Shown: positions 10,050-20,061, counted from the first letter of the stretch. The stretch is 64,000 nucleotides of DNA from Candidatus Endomicrobiellum cubanum (GCA_031269735.1 JAISYS010000042.1:1-64000); one strand, 5' to 3'. Program-made: numbers and translations. The notes: a model not told the origin generated them from the letters alone.

Positions 10050-10585
10050 TTGCGCGCCACCACCTTGAGAAGATTCTTAACTGGCATATTAACATGTGGA
10101 GATAATATCTTAGAAACCTCACTGGACACTCTTACATCTACAGGTTTCAATAGCTTAAAGTATTCAATCTCCTCTACTGCTTTAAACATATTAACAGAAT
10201 AAGGAATACTGTTTTTACCAAACCCTAATTTTATTATATTCAGTTTGTCTCCTAATATTTCTTTTAAGTCCTCTATGTCATTCTCTTCTCCTGCTCCTTC
10301 GACATAAATAAAACAATCAGCTGATATATCATATTTGTCGTCAAAAAGCACAAAATCAAAATCAGCTTCAGTATGCTCTATTTCATACCATACGCTATCC
10401 GCTGTCTCATCAGTAACAAAGATGCTAATATTTTGATAAAAGCCATGATTAGCCCCGTTTTCAGTTAATCGGGTATATCGTCTGTCACTCGTGATAAGAC
10501 ACGTTTCTCCTAAAGTCTGACATATCTTCATTAACGTATAGATTACAGGTCTTTTATCTGTTCTTCCATGCAAATAAATTTTCAA
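10046..10585 (-). CDS. hypothetical protein in Tad cluster, possibly MinD-like
   Basis: ORF; context. Confidence 0.4.
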   Translation of the reverse strand: MKIYLHGRTDKRPVIYTLMKICQTLGETCLITSDRRYTRLTENGANHGFYQNISIFVTDETADSVWYEIEHTEADFDFVLFDDKYDISADCFIYVEGAGEENDIEDLKEILGDKLNIIKLGFGKNSIPYSVNMFKAVEEIEYFKLLKPVDVRVSSEVSKILSPHVNMPVKNLLKVVARK

Positions 10586-11562
10586 TCAAGAACACCTTCT
10601 TCTACTACATCATATGCGTCATCTTCTAAAGCTTCTTCTACAAAACCATCTTCTTCTCTTTGCTCTCTGTCACTTCTATCTCTAGTAAAGTCTCCCTTTA
10701 TTGTAGAATTAAGGTCATTTCGTCCACTGGCTAAATCTCCGCCCTCTTCTACCACAACACTCTCGATATAGCGTTCAATATCTGCACGCAAATCTTTAGC
10801 TATTACAGCACCAGATTTGTCTAATATATTTGGGTCAGCTATTATCATGGCCTCTATATTCGCTGGAATAGCATAATAGGGTGTAGCCGCTATTTGCAAT
10901 CCAGGTTCAATATACTTAGATACATATACATCTGTACCATACTCTGTCGTTAAATAAAAATCAACTAAAGCAGCAAGATATCTATGATACTGTGTTTCAT
11001 TCATATAAACTTTAAGACTATTTTCGGCTTGGGCCATGACTCTTAAATGCGGAACTACTATAAAATCCTCTCCATAAGGATAGGTTATTCTTATATCAAT
11101 ATAATCCCCTACCACTAAACCAACTGGCCATCTGTTAGTTGTAATATCTACTTCTCTTGTTGTGTCATCAATCACATCAATCATTACTGTGTCACTTGTA
11201 ATTGGAGTACCCGGAACTAATGCTACTTTGAAATACTTACCAATTAAAGCTGAACTATCTAAAACAAAAGAATCGTTTATAAAAGATTCTGGGATTGATT
11301 GTTTTGTTATAGAAGTTCCTGTAATCTCTTGACCTGCAAATGTAGTGGCTATTGGAGTATAACACTCTACAATCGGCCCTATAGCCTGCAGAGTAGATTG
11401 TAAAGTAGCTATCTCGCTAGCTAACCTATCTGTTGCTCTTACATAAATTCTGTTTTGAATAAAAAACTGTACTCCATTTGACACTAATGCAACTACTACA
11501 ATTAAAACAATGACCAGCCATCTCTTCATAAAAATCCTCTTACAATAGCAATAATAACCCAA
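10582..11562 (-). CDS. CpaB/RcpC-like pilus assembly protein with SAF-type domain
   Basis: N-terminal TM, I..ESFINDSFVLDSSALIGKYFKVALVPGTPITSDTVM SAF-like segment; Tad context. Confidence 0.65.
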   Translation of the reverse strand: MGYYCYCKRIFMKRWLVIVLIVVVALVSNGVQFFIQNRIYVRATDRLASEIATLQSTLQAIGPIVECYTPIATTFAGQEITGTSITKQSIPESFINDSFVLDSSALIGKYFKVALVPGTPITSDTVMIDVIDDTTREVDITTNRWPVGLVVGDYIDIRITYPYGEDFIVVPHLRVMAQAENSLKVYMNETQYHRYLAALVDFYLTTEYGTDVYVSKYIEPGLQIAATPYYAIPANIEAMIIADPNILDKSGAVIAKDLRADIERYIESVVVEEGGDLASGRNDLNSTIKGDFTRDRSDREQREEDGFVEEALEDDAYDVVEEGVLD

Positions 11563-11658
11563 TACACACTAATTTTGACATATCAACTTTTTTAGTAGCT
11601 AACATTATAGCGATTAAAGACACAAATAATGCATCTTTACATATAAACCAAAACTCCA

Positions 11659-12489
11659 TCATTTCTTTGCCACAACCAAACCTACTATTTTAGAATTGAC
11701 ATCTGCTGCTATATTATAATTATCAAACACTTCCTTATCTATCTGTTCTATAATAACACTGGCCACACCTGGTCTACTTGTTCTATTAAGATAATAATTT
11801 AAATTATCCACAAGACTATAATCGTAATTATAAATAAACTTTTGCAAAATATCACTATCTGCTATTTTTGCATCATAAAAACCCATAGAATACTCTTGGT
11901 CGAAAAACTCCTTGTTGTCACAACATATCATACTAATTTCCCCCATATTTTCTAATAAATATAAATATATACATACTGCATCTGTCACATCTGAATTTCC
12001 ATATTGTTTATACAAATTTTCCAAGTATCTTGTTGACCCTTTTTCACTTTGACTTCTATATCCTTGAGGTAGTATAGCAGATTTCCACGTCCAATTATTT
12101 ACTTTTTCTACTTTAATATTAAATAACTCAAAGAATAAATCTATCAAAGCGCCTCTAATGTGAGTTAAAACTAAACTCGATTTATGATACTGCATTCCCT
12201 TATAAGTTACGGACTCTTCCATACCAACTTTTACTACTTTTACTTGACTCAAATATTGCTTTAGAAAGTATTTTACATCTCTGCAGTATTCTTCCGTTTC
12301 TATTTTACTTCCAGCTCCAGAAAACTGTAAAATAGCCAATACCTCAGTTAGTGTAGTACCTACAATTACGGCCATATTTGTTTTACCAGGGTCAATAGCA
12401 ACAATAATGTCTGCACGACTCTTTAAGGGCATAATCGTATCCCCGTAATTAAACTCAAACTTTATAGTCTCCCCTATTTTTACTATCAC
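11659..12489 (-). CDS. RuvC-like RNase H-fold nuclease (Holliday-junction resolvase-like)
   Basis: IIVAIDPGKTNMAVIVG, VGMEESVTY and C-terminal SDVTDAVCIYLYLLE acidic motifs. Confidence 0.65.
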   Translation of the reverse strand: MIVKIGETIKFEFNYGDTIMPLKSRADIIVAIDPGKTNMAVIVGTTLTEVLAILQFSGAGSKIETEEYCRDVKYFLKQYLSQVKVVKVGMEESVTYKGMQYHKSSLVLTHIRGALIDLFFELFNIKVEKVNNWTWKSAILPQGYRSQSEKGSTRYLENLYKQYGNSDVTDAVCIYLYLLENMGEISMICCDNKEFFDQEYSMGFYDAKIADSDILQKFIYNYDYSLVDNLNYYLNRTSRPGVASVIIEQIDKEVFDNYNIAADVNSKIVGLVVAKK

Positions 12490-12490
12490 C

Positions 12491-12883
12491 TCACGCCTCC
12501 ACTATATTCTTATATTTCCGAGTATTAGCAAATTTAGACCATAAATAATAATCCTTACGTCCATTCTTTGTATTCTCATACAAAATACATTCAAGCACAT
12601 CTCCTGCTATAGAAGTCTCCTCACCTCTTTCTCTTACTATAAATCTGTAACCATCCTCATCTTCAACAATAAGATACACTCCCACTTGTGGATACACCCG
12701 TATGTCTTTTACTATAACACACACTACTGTCTTATCTAAATTTTTGCGATTGAATAACAAATAAAGAGGCTGCGGCAATACTCTTAATAAAAATCTTAAT
12801 AAAATAAGAAATAAGACTGTCCCAACTACAGCGCTTATAACCATAATACCTGATTTTATATAGGGCATTAACTCATCAAACAT
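12491..12883 (-). CDS. membrane protein, hypothetical
   Basis: N-terminal TM segment, beta-rich C-terminus. Confidence 0.45.
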   Translation of the reverse strand: MFDELMPYIKSGIMVISAVVGTVLFLILLRFLLRVLPQPLYLLFNRKNLDKTVVCVIVKDIRVYPQVGVYLIVEDEDGYRFIVRERGEETSIAGDVLECILYENTKNGRKDYYLWSKFANTRKYKNIVEA

Positions 12884-12898
12884 ACATCACTCTTTTCT

Positions 12899-13543
12899 CT
12901 ACTTCAAAGAAACAAGTTTAACTGTGTCATTTCCTGAACACACTTTTTTTACCTTAAAGCATAGAAACATATAATTTTTTATATAAATTATCAAAGTTTT
13001 GGCTGATATTCTAAACATATTGGCAGGACTGTAAACAATAACACTGTGTGGATATATATTTAGCCCTTCTGTTATTATAGAATTAAACCCGCCTGCTAGT
13101 TTGAAACCTTGTTTATGCCAAAAACTAACTTTACCTACTAGCTCACTAAATATCCAACTTAGTTGTCTATGTCCTGCGCGTAAAGCATCTGCTTTCATTA
13201 AATAAATAGCTTCAGAGAATAAAAGAGTTCCCCAACCAAGACATTGTTCTTCTTCTTTCACAGCTATACATTCTATAACAGCTGAATTAATTTCTTCTAT
13301 ATAATTAAAAATAATTCCAGAAATAGGAATCCCATCAACTGTACACAATAGAAAATGTAAGTTGTCCTTTTCGAAATCACCTAAAGATTTATTTTTAAGT
13401 CTAATCAATAAATTATCATAGTTGTCTAATAAATCTGTATTTTTTAAGGTGCCATAAAACACTTGTTTATAGCACTTCTTAAACATCTGAATATGCTCTT
13501 TATTTGTATAATCTACATCTATGAAATTTATAGCTATACTCAT
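12899..13543 (-). CDS. GNAT-like N-acetyltransferase
   Basis: IECIAVKEEEQCLGWGTLLFSEAIYLM... FWHKQGFKLAGGF, GNAT core pattern. Confidence 0.6.
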   Translation of the reverse strand: MSIAINFIDVDYTNKEHIQMFKKCYKQVFYGTLKNTDLLDNYDNLLIRLKNKSLGDFEKDNLHFLLCTVDGIPISGIIFNYIEEINSAVIECIAVKEEEQCLGWGTLLFSEAIYLMKADALRAGHRQLSWIFSELVGKVSFWHKQGFKLAGGFNSIITEGLNIYPHSVIVYSPANMFRISAKTLIIYIKNYMFLCFKVKKVCSGNDTVKLVSLK

Positions 13544-13555
13544 GTAAAATCTTCC

Positions 13556-13813
13556 TTAACGCTTAAAAAATTTATCCCACTCGCCTTTTATCATTTCAAT
13601 ATTATCAGTTATTGCGCGTAATAACTTATTCAAATCATGCATTGGTATATTACTTTTATTGTGTTCAAGTACAACTATATCATTTTTCAATATCCATACC
13701 TTTGTAGCATTTTGTCTCGCCTTACCTTTACATATATGCACATGTATAGGTTCCTCTGTCTCTCTTGACCAAAAATAAATAGTATACCCAAGCATCGAAA
13801 ACAACTTAGGCAT
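13556..13813 (-). CDS. DUF4160-family protein (toxin-like module)
   Basis: MPKLFSMLGYTIYFWSRETEEPIHVHICKGKA typical of DUF4160. Confidence 0.75.
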   Translation of the reverse strand: MPKLFSMLGYTIYFWSRETEEPIHVHICKGKARQNATKVWILKNDIVVLEHNKSNIPMHDLNKLLRAITDNIEMIKGEWDKFFKR

Positions 13814-14069
13814 TTACGACACCGCCTAAAGCTGAATAAATTACCATTGACCTAGCATTTCTTTCACAAAATAACAAAAACTCCTTCACTTCATCTTCAT
13901 TAAAACCAACATTCTTTATCACAGCCATTGAGGGTAACTCAATATCCATTTCATTAAAACAATTTTTAGAATCAGGTTTCTCAAAATGTACTATCATAAA
14001 TCCCCGCTTATCCATATTAGAGTGAAGCACTTCTGTGTCACCCTTAATGGTCATATATGGCATCATCAA
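13806..14069 (-). CDS. DUF4160 partner protein (putative antitoxin), family member 1
   Basis: Overlaps DUF4160 gene; paralogous to 14509..14790, 14774..15019 and 28931..29200. Confidence 0.5.
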   Translation of the reverse strand: MMMPYMTIKGDTEVLHSNMDKRGFMIVHFEKPDSKNCFNEMDIELPSMAVIKNVGFNEDEVKEFLLFCERNARSMVIYSALGGVVNA

Positions 14070-14087
14070 AATTGTAAACTCCTCCTG

Positions 14088-14522
14088 TTAAAATTTAGTG
14101 ATAAAAATCTGTAATAAATCTTTATCTACTGGATAATACGACATAATATAATCCAACTCTAAATATTCTTCAACCGTACTCACTTTATTGATTGCTTTAC
14201 CAATTAAACCTTCAATCTCTACTTTGTTTACATCAACCACATTTCCTTTCTCTTGTTTAAAGCTTACACTACTTTCTATTCCTAATAATTTATTTAATGA
14301 AGAAATTGCTTCATCTCGTGTTTTTAATCTAAAATTCTTTTGATGTAAGGCATAAATATCTCCACCAAAATGGCATGCACCAAAACATCTCCATCTATCT
14401 GTATCAGCTTTATATGAAAAAGAGGGTGTATCTTCTTCATGAAATGGACAACAAATTTTTGAAGTTTCAACTAAATTAATAGAGGGATTAATAAATTTTG
14501 TAAAATACTCATACACTTTCAT
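14088..14522 (-). CDS. stand-alone CHC2-type primase zinc-finger protein
   Basis: CCPFHEEDTPSFSYKADTDRWRCFGACHFGGDIYAL; only 149 aa, no TOPRIM domain. Confidence 0.8.
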   Translation of the reverse strand: MKVYEYFTKFINPSINLVETSKICCPFHEEDTPSFSYKADTDRWRCFGACHFGGDIYALHQKNFRLKTRDEAISSLNKLLGIESSVSFKQEKGNVVDVNKVEIEGLIGKAINKVSTVEEYLELDYIMSYYPVDKDLLQIFITKF

Positions 14523-14790
14523 GCGATAACTCCGCACTGGCCGAGTAAATTGACATTGTGTGTATATTTCTTGCGCAGAACGCTAAAAACTCCTCTATTT
14601 GCTCCTCGTTGAAACCAACATTTTCTTTTACACACATAGTTGGAATTGATACATCAATTTCACTAAAGCAATTTTCTGGGCCATCAAATCGTACTGTCAT
14701 AATCCCATTTTCATCAACCTTAGAATGAAATACCTTTATATCACCATAAATTATCATATAGGGCATTCTCAAATTACAAAACCTCCTCAA
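14509..14790 (-). CDS. DUF4160-partner-like protein, family member 2
   Basis: MPYMIIYGDIKVFHSKVDENG...ENVGFNEEQIEEFLAFCARNIHTMSIYSA similar to 13806..14069. Confidence 0.5.
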   Translation of the reverse strand: MRRFCNLRMPYMIIYGDIKVFHSKVDENGIMTVRFDGPENCFSEIDVSIPTMCVKENVGFNEEQIEEFLAFCARNIHTMSIYSASAELSHESV

Positions 14791-15019
14791 CTCCTAACGC
14801 TAATATATCACGTTTACGACTCTTACAAAACTTTACAAACTCCAATACTTGTTCAGCACTGAAACCAATATTCTTTCCAACACTGATTGCTGAAGTAGAA
14901 ACAACAATTTCACATACATAACTTCTAGGACTACCAAAACGTACTACTGTCTCTCCATCAGTAGAAGTGGAGATGGTATACTCTACACTCTTGTCATATA
15001 TGTTATTATACAGCCTCAT
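14774..15019 (-). CDS. DUF4160-partner-like protein, family member 3 (diverged)
   Basis: KNIGFSAEQVLEFVKFCKSRKRDI aligned with family. Confidence 0.45.
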   Translation of the reverse strand: MRLYNNIYDKSVEYTISTSTDGETVVRFGSPRSYVCEIVVSTSAISVGKNIGFSAEQVLEFVKFCKSRKRDILALGVEEVL

Positions 15020-15377
15020 ACTTAAACGCCTCCTTAAATAAACCTTCTAGTAAAATATCTTCACATTTTCTTTGTATATAAGGCACTTCAATATCTACAA
15101 CATCCCAAAGCAACTTATTATCACTTGTAATTTCTTCTATACTGTTAAAAGAATCAATCAAAGTAGGTAACTGGTCTCCGATTTTGATATTAAATTTAAT
15201 CGCTTCATTAAGTAACACGTTCAACCTAATCAGCTTCATACACAAAGATTCAAAAATTTCTGTATACACACTATAATATTCTATATCTTCAAATAATGGT
15301 ATTATCTTTAAAATGTCGTTACATTTATTTACAATATCAACAAATAATGTCGTCACAACTGATAACTTATCATGCAC
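15006..15377 (-). CDS. hypothetical protein
   Basis: ORF, collinear. Confidence 0.45.
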   Translation of the reverse strand: MHDKLSVVTTLFVDIVNKCNDILKIIPLFEDIEYYSVYTEIFESLCMKLIRLNVLLNEAIKFNIKIGDQLPTLIDSFNSIEEITSDNKLLWDVVDIEVPYIQRKCEDILLEGLFKEAFKYEAV

Positions 15378-15384
15378 TATACCT

Positions 15385-15855
15385 TCACTCCCTACTATTA
15401 TACAAAACAGTATCTATGCAATCCAGCAATACTCTTTCATAATAAGATAATCTCCCTTCCAATTTAATTCCTTTCAAAAACCTAACAAACATTTTATTAC
15501 ATGTAGTGGCTAAAGTCTCATTTTTAGAACGACTCACCAATAATAAAGTTTTAAGTATTTTGAACTGTGTAGCACTTACCTGTATATTATTGACATAACA
15601 AGGTTTTGTATTGTCTATATTAACATTCTTGAATGTGTCAATAAACATGTCTTTTAGTGAATTAGTAAACTTTCCCTGCAGTGTTTTTACTGACATCACA
15701 TTAGGAACTGAATCTAAAACCCTATCGAGATGCATAACTGAGTCAACTGCCGCTTTTACCTCTTCATTTACATAATAACCAAATTCTCTTATTCTGTTCT
15801 CCATATTTATAGCCATTAGATGTCTTTTCTCCTCATCTGATAAAAATAACAACAC
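15385..15855 (-). CDS. hypothetical protein
   Basis: ORF, overlaps helicase gene end. Confidence 0.45.
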   Translation of the reverse strand: MLLFLSDEEKRHLMAINMENRIREFGYYVNEEVKAAVDSVMHLDRVLDSVPNVMSVKTLQGKFTNSLKDMFIDTFKNVNIDNTKPCYVNNIQVSATQFKILKTLLLVSRSKNETLATTCNKMFVRFLKGIKLEGRLSYYERVLLDCIDTVLYNSRE

Positions 15856-17222
15856 CCTAATCTAGTGTCAACAATAACTGGCACAAACATAGCTGAACTC
15901 CTATTTTTTGGTATATGCAATTTTCTCTTGTGTTGAGCCTTCATAGTATCGGTAGCTGTTATAGCAATATCAAAATCAGTATTTCGATGTGCTTCTATAC
16001 CACCAGCAATCATAGTAGCGTCTATATCTTCATCTTCAGCAGATGCTCTTATTCCACTAGCATTAAACTGATTTATAGCTATCCCAGCTCGTCCATAATC
16101 ACGTACAAAAATCTTAAATCTTCGATAGGCTCTTTGAATTATCTGGGCTTCGTTTAATCGCTGATAACCTGTAGCATTGGATTCTATTAAATACATATGG
16201 TCAATTATAAATAAATCAAAAGGCCCATATAATAAATCATGATTTTTCAATCTAGGAATAAAATCTTCTACATATAATCTTGTTTCCATTATCTTTATCT
16301 TACCATATTTATTTGATTCAAACAAATCTATGGAAGCAGTCTCTACTAAAGCTTGTTTATCTGCGGGTACAGTTCCATGTGTAATCATCTTATCTAAAAT
16401 TATTTTATTAAATAAATAATAAACATGTCTAGCAATTAACATAGCACGTATTTCTGCTAAGGTTTGTTCTAACGCATAGTAAATCACATTCCTCTTGTGT
16501 ATAACAGCAGCCCTGTGTAAATAAACACCTATTGCCATTCGTGTTTTTCCACCACCAGGTTCTGCTTCTATACCCATTAACTGCTTAGCACATAAACCTT
16601 CTACAACGTTATCAATAGCAGGTAACCCTGAATCCACTATAAAGACCATACCACCTTCTTCACTAGTATGAAGCACCTCTACTGCATCACTTATTTCTTC
16701 CAGCTTATCTTCCGAATATACATCCCGTAACAGCTGTATTTGTTGAACCCCATATTCTATAGCTTCTCCAGGATTTTCTCTCTCTGATATAGTTAAATAA
16801 GCTTTTTCAAATACTCCCACCATACGAGCGCTTAATCTATCTTTTATAAACCTATCTGCTATTATAGGAAAATCTTTTATATCTATTTCAACATTTGATA
16901 TTTTGCTAAACTCATCAAGTAACACATCTTTAATAATCATAACAGCTACATCAGCGGCTACTGGGTCTGTATAACTATATTTTTCAACAGCACTTATTTT
17001 TATGCTTTTTGAAATAACAAATTTTTTCATTTCATCTTCTAAATACATTTGAAAATACTTTTCTTTAATAGGTAATCCTAATTTTATCATATATTCCATA
17101 AAATTATAAAATATTGCTTCTTCCATTTCAAACTCTTGACTTGGAAATGAAGCACAAAACCAAGACATGTACGCCTTATGCTTATTCGTTTCTCCTATAA
17201 AATAAGAGAATATAGTATGCAT
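15816..17222 (-). CDS. DnaB-like replicative helicase
   Basis: GIEAEPGGGKTRMAIGVYLHRA (Walker A), VIYYALEQTLAEIRAMLIAR, FDLFIIDHMYLIES (Walker B), IAINQFNASGIR. Confidence 0.75.
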   Translation of the reverse strand: MHTIFSYFIGETNKHKAYMSWFCASFPSQEFEMEEAIFYNFMEYMIKLGLPIKEKYFQMYLEDEMKKFVISKSIKISAVEKYSYTDPVAADVAVMIIKDVLLDEFSKISNVEIDIKDFPIIADRFIKDRLSARMVGVFEKAYLTISERENPGEAIEYGVQQIQLLRDVYSEDKLEEISDAVEVLHTSEEGGMVFIVDSGLPAIDNVVEGLCAKQLMGIEAEPGGGKTRMAIGVYLHRAAVIHKRNVIYYALEQTLAEIRAMLIARHVYYLFNKIILDKMITHGTVPADKQALVETASIDLFESNKYGKIKIMETRLYVEDFIPRLKNHDLLYGPFDLFIIDHMYLIESNATGYQRLNEAQIIQRAYRRFKIFVRDYGRAGIAINQFNASGIRASAEDEDIDATMIAGGIEAHRNTDFDIAITATDTMKAQHKRKLHIPKNRSSAMFVPVIVDTRLGCCYFYQMRRKDI

Positions 17223-17287
17223 TCCATTTCATCCTCACTGTATACACATTAAAATATAACGCCTTTACCTAAATACCAGTAATAATC

Positions 17288-17416
17288 TCAACTGTCCTGC
17301 CGTGATTTTTTCTCATATGCCTCCGCACCCAGCTCTTGCTGTCTATAATAGGCATAGTCGCGAATTTTACGAATGTCCTCAAGCGTAAAATCCTTAGAAA
17401 TCTTAAGCTTTCTCAT
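17288..17416 (-). CDS. 42-aa small protein, possible HipA-associated partner
   Basis: Translated by hand: MRKLKISKDFTLEDIRKIRDYAYYRQQELGAEAYEKKSRQDS; start overlaps the 3' end of the HipA-like gene. Confidence 0.45.
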   Translation of the reverse strand: MRKLKISKDFTLEDIRKIRDYAYYRQQELGAEAYEKKSRQDS

Positions 17417-18587
17417 CGTCAGACTCCTCCTTTTTACAAGCATTTAACCATTGCTTTCTTTTCTCCACATTCTTACAACGTGATACAATAGCTTTAACTA
17501 ACTGTTCACTACGTTCAGTATCTATGTCAGTTGACCGTACTAATATCTTTACACATTCCTCTTCTATACCATCAAATGCCTTATAGTCGAACCAATTCAA
17601 ATCAGACACAAGACTTAATTGCTCATCATGTGAAAACATAAAAGGCCTACTTCTCTCTTCACGTCCAACAAACTTAGTATTATACCATAGAGACGAACCG
17701 CTATCAAATATAGGAGCAAATCCTTTCCATTCGAGAGTATCTGCATCTCTTATAAAACCAAAGTTATTAAAATGCCTATCTTCGTTCATTATTATATAAT
17801 CTAAAATAAGCATTTGTTCAAGCGAATGTCTAATGTTTACAATACCCGCTTTCTCACAACAATCTAACATGTGCATAAATTTTGCATCTACGATATCTTT
17901 TTGTATTAACTTATAAACACGCCATGCTGGTATTAACTCTGTATTAGGTGTAACAAAATTATCGCATAAACTATAAGGCCTCCCTTTATTAAAAGTCAAT
18001 GTATAGTTTACATGAGATATTTTTAATCTCCGCATAAGCGCACTAGCTATTACTTCATTAAAAGGCTCTTGCTTATAATCTTTATTACTTGCACCTTTCA
18101 TTAATACACGTTTTTTGTTTACAATAATCCATTTCTTTCGTAACACGCCATCTGCGGTATTATCTGGCGATATTAAACTTACGCTACTCATATCTTCAGG
18201 TATATTACCGAATAACATTACTCCCATATCCTCTGAAAAATCATTTTCAAAAAAATTCACATCTTTCCATTTTAATCCTATTCCTACTGGATTAATCCAA
18301 TACTGGTCTGATAAACTCAAACCATAACATTTTGCTGCAAGTATAGATGGGTAATATTCATCCAATGCTTGCAAAACATCTTTGACACCATCTCTGTTTA
18401 CAGGTATGGCACGACCTACCCACCAATCATTTAGTGCTTTACGTGGTATTTTTCCATCAAGCGCTTCTATTCCAATCGGCATGTGTCTATAATCAAAAAT
18501 ATTACCTATTCTACTTATATTTCCAAGCTCAACGTCCAATTCAAACTCTACAACTGGTATATTCTTATGCATCAGAATGCATTCCAT
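17403..18587 (-). CDS. HipA-like Ser/Thr kinase (copy A)
   Basis: IIMNEDRHFNNFGFIRD and FAPIFDSGSSLW kinase motifs; start chosen at MECILMHKN by homology to copy B. Confidence 0.7.
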   Translation of the reverse strand: MECILMHKNIPVVEFELDVELGNISRIGNIFDYRHMPIGIEALDGKIPRKALNDWWVGRAIPVNRDGVKDVLQALDEYYPSILAAKCYGLSLSDQYWINPVGIGLKWKDVNFFENDFSEDMGVMLFGNIPEDMSSVSLISPDNTADGVLRKKWIIVNKKRVLMKGASNKDYKQEPFNEVIASALMRRLKISHVNYTLTFNKGRPYSLCDNFVTPNTELIPAWRVYKLIQKDIVDAKFMHMLDCCEKAGIVNIRHSLEQMLILDYIIMNEDRHFNNFGFIRDADTLEWKGFAPIFDSGSSLWYNTKFVGREERSRPFMFSHDEQLSLVSDLNWFDYKAFDGIEEECVKILVRSTDIDTERSEQLVKAIVSRCKNVEKRKQWLNACKKEESDDEKA

Positions 18588-18600
18588 GTAAATCAACCTT

Positions 18601-19746
18601 TCACATTTGTTCTCGTATCTGCTCGATACGTTTACAACGTAAAGCAACGGCTTCTGCTATTTTTTTGTGACGCCCTTCATCTATAATAACTGCTTGCTTT
18701 AATATATCTAAACATTCATCTTCTATCCCATCAAGAGCTTTATAGTTAAACCAACTTAAATCGGACACTAATTTTATCTGTTCATCATGCAAACCCCTAA
18801 ATGGTTTACTTTCCATATCTCTACCAACAAACCATGAATTATACCATAAAGATGAGCCACTATTAAATATTGGAGCAAAACCTTTCCACTCAAGAGTTTC
18901 CGCATCTCTAATAAATCCGAAATTATTAAGATGCCTATCGCAATTCATTATAATATAGTCTAACGTAAGCATCCGTTCAAGTTCTTTTCTAATATCAAAA
19001 ATACCTACTTTCTCACAACAACGTAATAAATGCCTAAATATTGACTCTACTAAAGGGTCTCTCTTTTCTAAGTCATAAATTCTCCAAGCAGGAACGAGCT
19101 CTGTGAAAGGTGTAACAAAATTTTCACATAAACTATAAGGCCTACCTTTACTAAATATCAACATATACTCTGTATGTGATATATCTAATCTTCTCATTAA
19201 GGCACTGGCTATACCCTCATTAAAAGGTTCCTGTTTGCTTTCATATAGCTTACTAGCTCCTTTCATTAAAACACGTTTTCCATCCACTATAATCCATTTT
19301 TTACGCAATACACCGTCAGAAGTATTATCAGGAGATATTAAACTCACATTCTTACTAGCAGGATTATCGCCAAACAATATCTCTCCTACATCTTTTGAAA
19401 ATTCATTTTGAAAAAAGTTCACATTTTCCCATTTTAGTCCCATCCCATCGGGGCTAATCCAATACTGGTCTGACAAACTTAAACCATAACATTTTGAAAT
19501 AAGCGCATGCCTAGAATACTTACCTAAAATCAGTAAAGCATCTTCAATACCATCACGACTAGCTGGTATAGAACGTCCTTTCCACCACTTATCCATAAGA
19601 TATATATTAGCTTTACCTTTTTCGGTTGTACCAATCGGTAAGTGTTCTGGATTATATAACTCTTTAAGGTTAACAATAACTCCAATTTCATTTATAATAT
19701 CTAAAGCTATAACTGGGACGTTTTTATGCATCAGTATGCATTCCAT
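18601..19746 (-). CDS. HipA-like protein (copy B), metal-binding Asp replaced by Asn
   Basis: IIMNCDRHLNNFGFIRD retained, FAPIFNSGSSLW instead of FDSGSSLW. Confidence 0.7.
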   Translation of the reverse strand: MECILMHKNVPVIALDIINEIGVIVNLKELYNPEHLPIGTTEKGKANIYLMDKWWKGRSIPASRDGIEDALLILGKYSRHALISKCYGLSLSDQYWISPDGMGLKWENVNFFQNEFSKDVGEILFGDNPASKNVSLISPDNTSDGVLRKKWIIVDGKRVLMKGASKLYESKQEPFNEGIASALMRRLDISHTEYMLIFSKGRPYSLCENFVTPFTELVPAWRIYDLEKRDPLVESIFRHLLRCCEKVGIFDIRKELERMLTLDYIIMNCDRHLNNFGFIRDAETLEWKGFAPIFNSGSSLWYNSWFVGRDMESKPFRGLHDEQIKLVSDLSWFNYKALDGIEDECLDILKQAVIIDEGRHKKIAEAVALRCKRIEQIREQM

Positions 19747-19782
19747 ACAAACTTACACCCTTCATATATTATATGATAACAA

Positions 19783-20013
19783 TCATACTGCTTTTTTATT
19801 GTAAAAGCTACCGAAAATCTTATTCTTCTCATTATACACTATCGTGGCCATATCAATTCTATTTACATATCTATTCAAGTCCTTGATATCTTGTTCTAAA
19901 TCATAAACCAGGTCAGTTAAATCAGCTACTTTTTGCCATAAATAAATAATTACTGCTCCCATTACAAACAGGATAGAAAACACGGATACAACTGTTGTCA
20001 TCATAACTGTCAT
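19783..20013 (-). CDS. small single-TM coiled-coil protein
   Basis: TM (SVFSILFVMGAVIIYLW) plus heptad-like region. Confidence 0.45.
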   Translation of the reverse strand: MTVMMTTVVSVFSILFVMGAVIIYLWQKVADLTDLVYDLEQDIKDLNRYVNRIDMATIVYNEKNKIFGSFYNKKAV

Positions 20014-20061
20014 CTCCTCTTCTGATTTTTACTTCTACATACTGATAATTTACTTCTCTCT

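Noticed and set aside
17222-17240. CATTTC words upstream of the DnaB-like gene
   Set aside because: Single occurrence without flanking pentamer register; coincidental.
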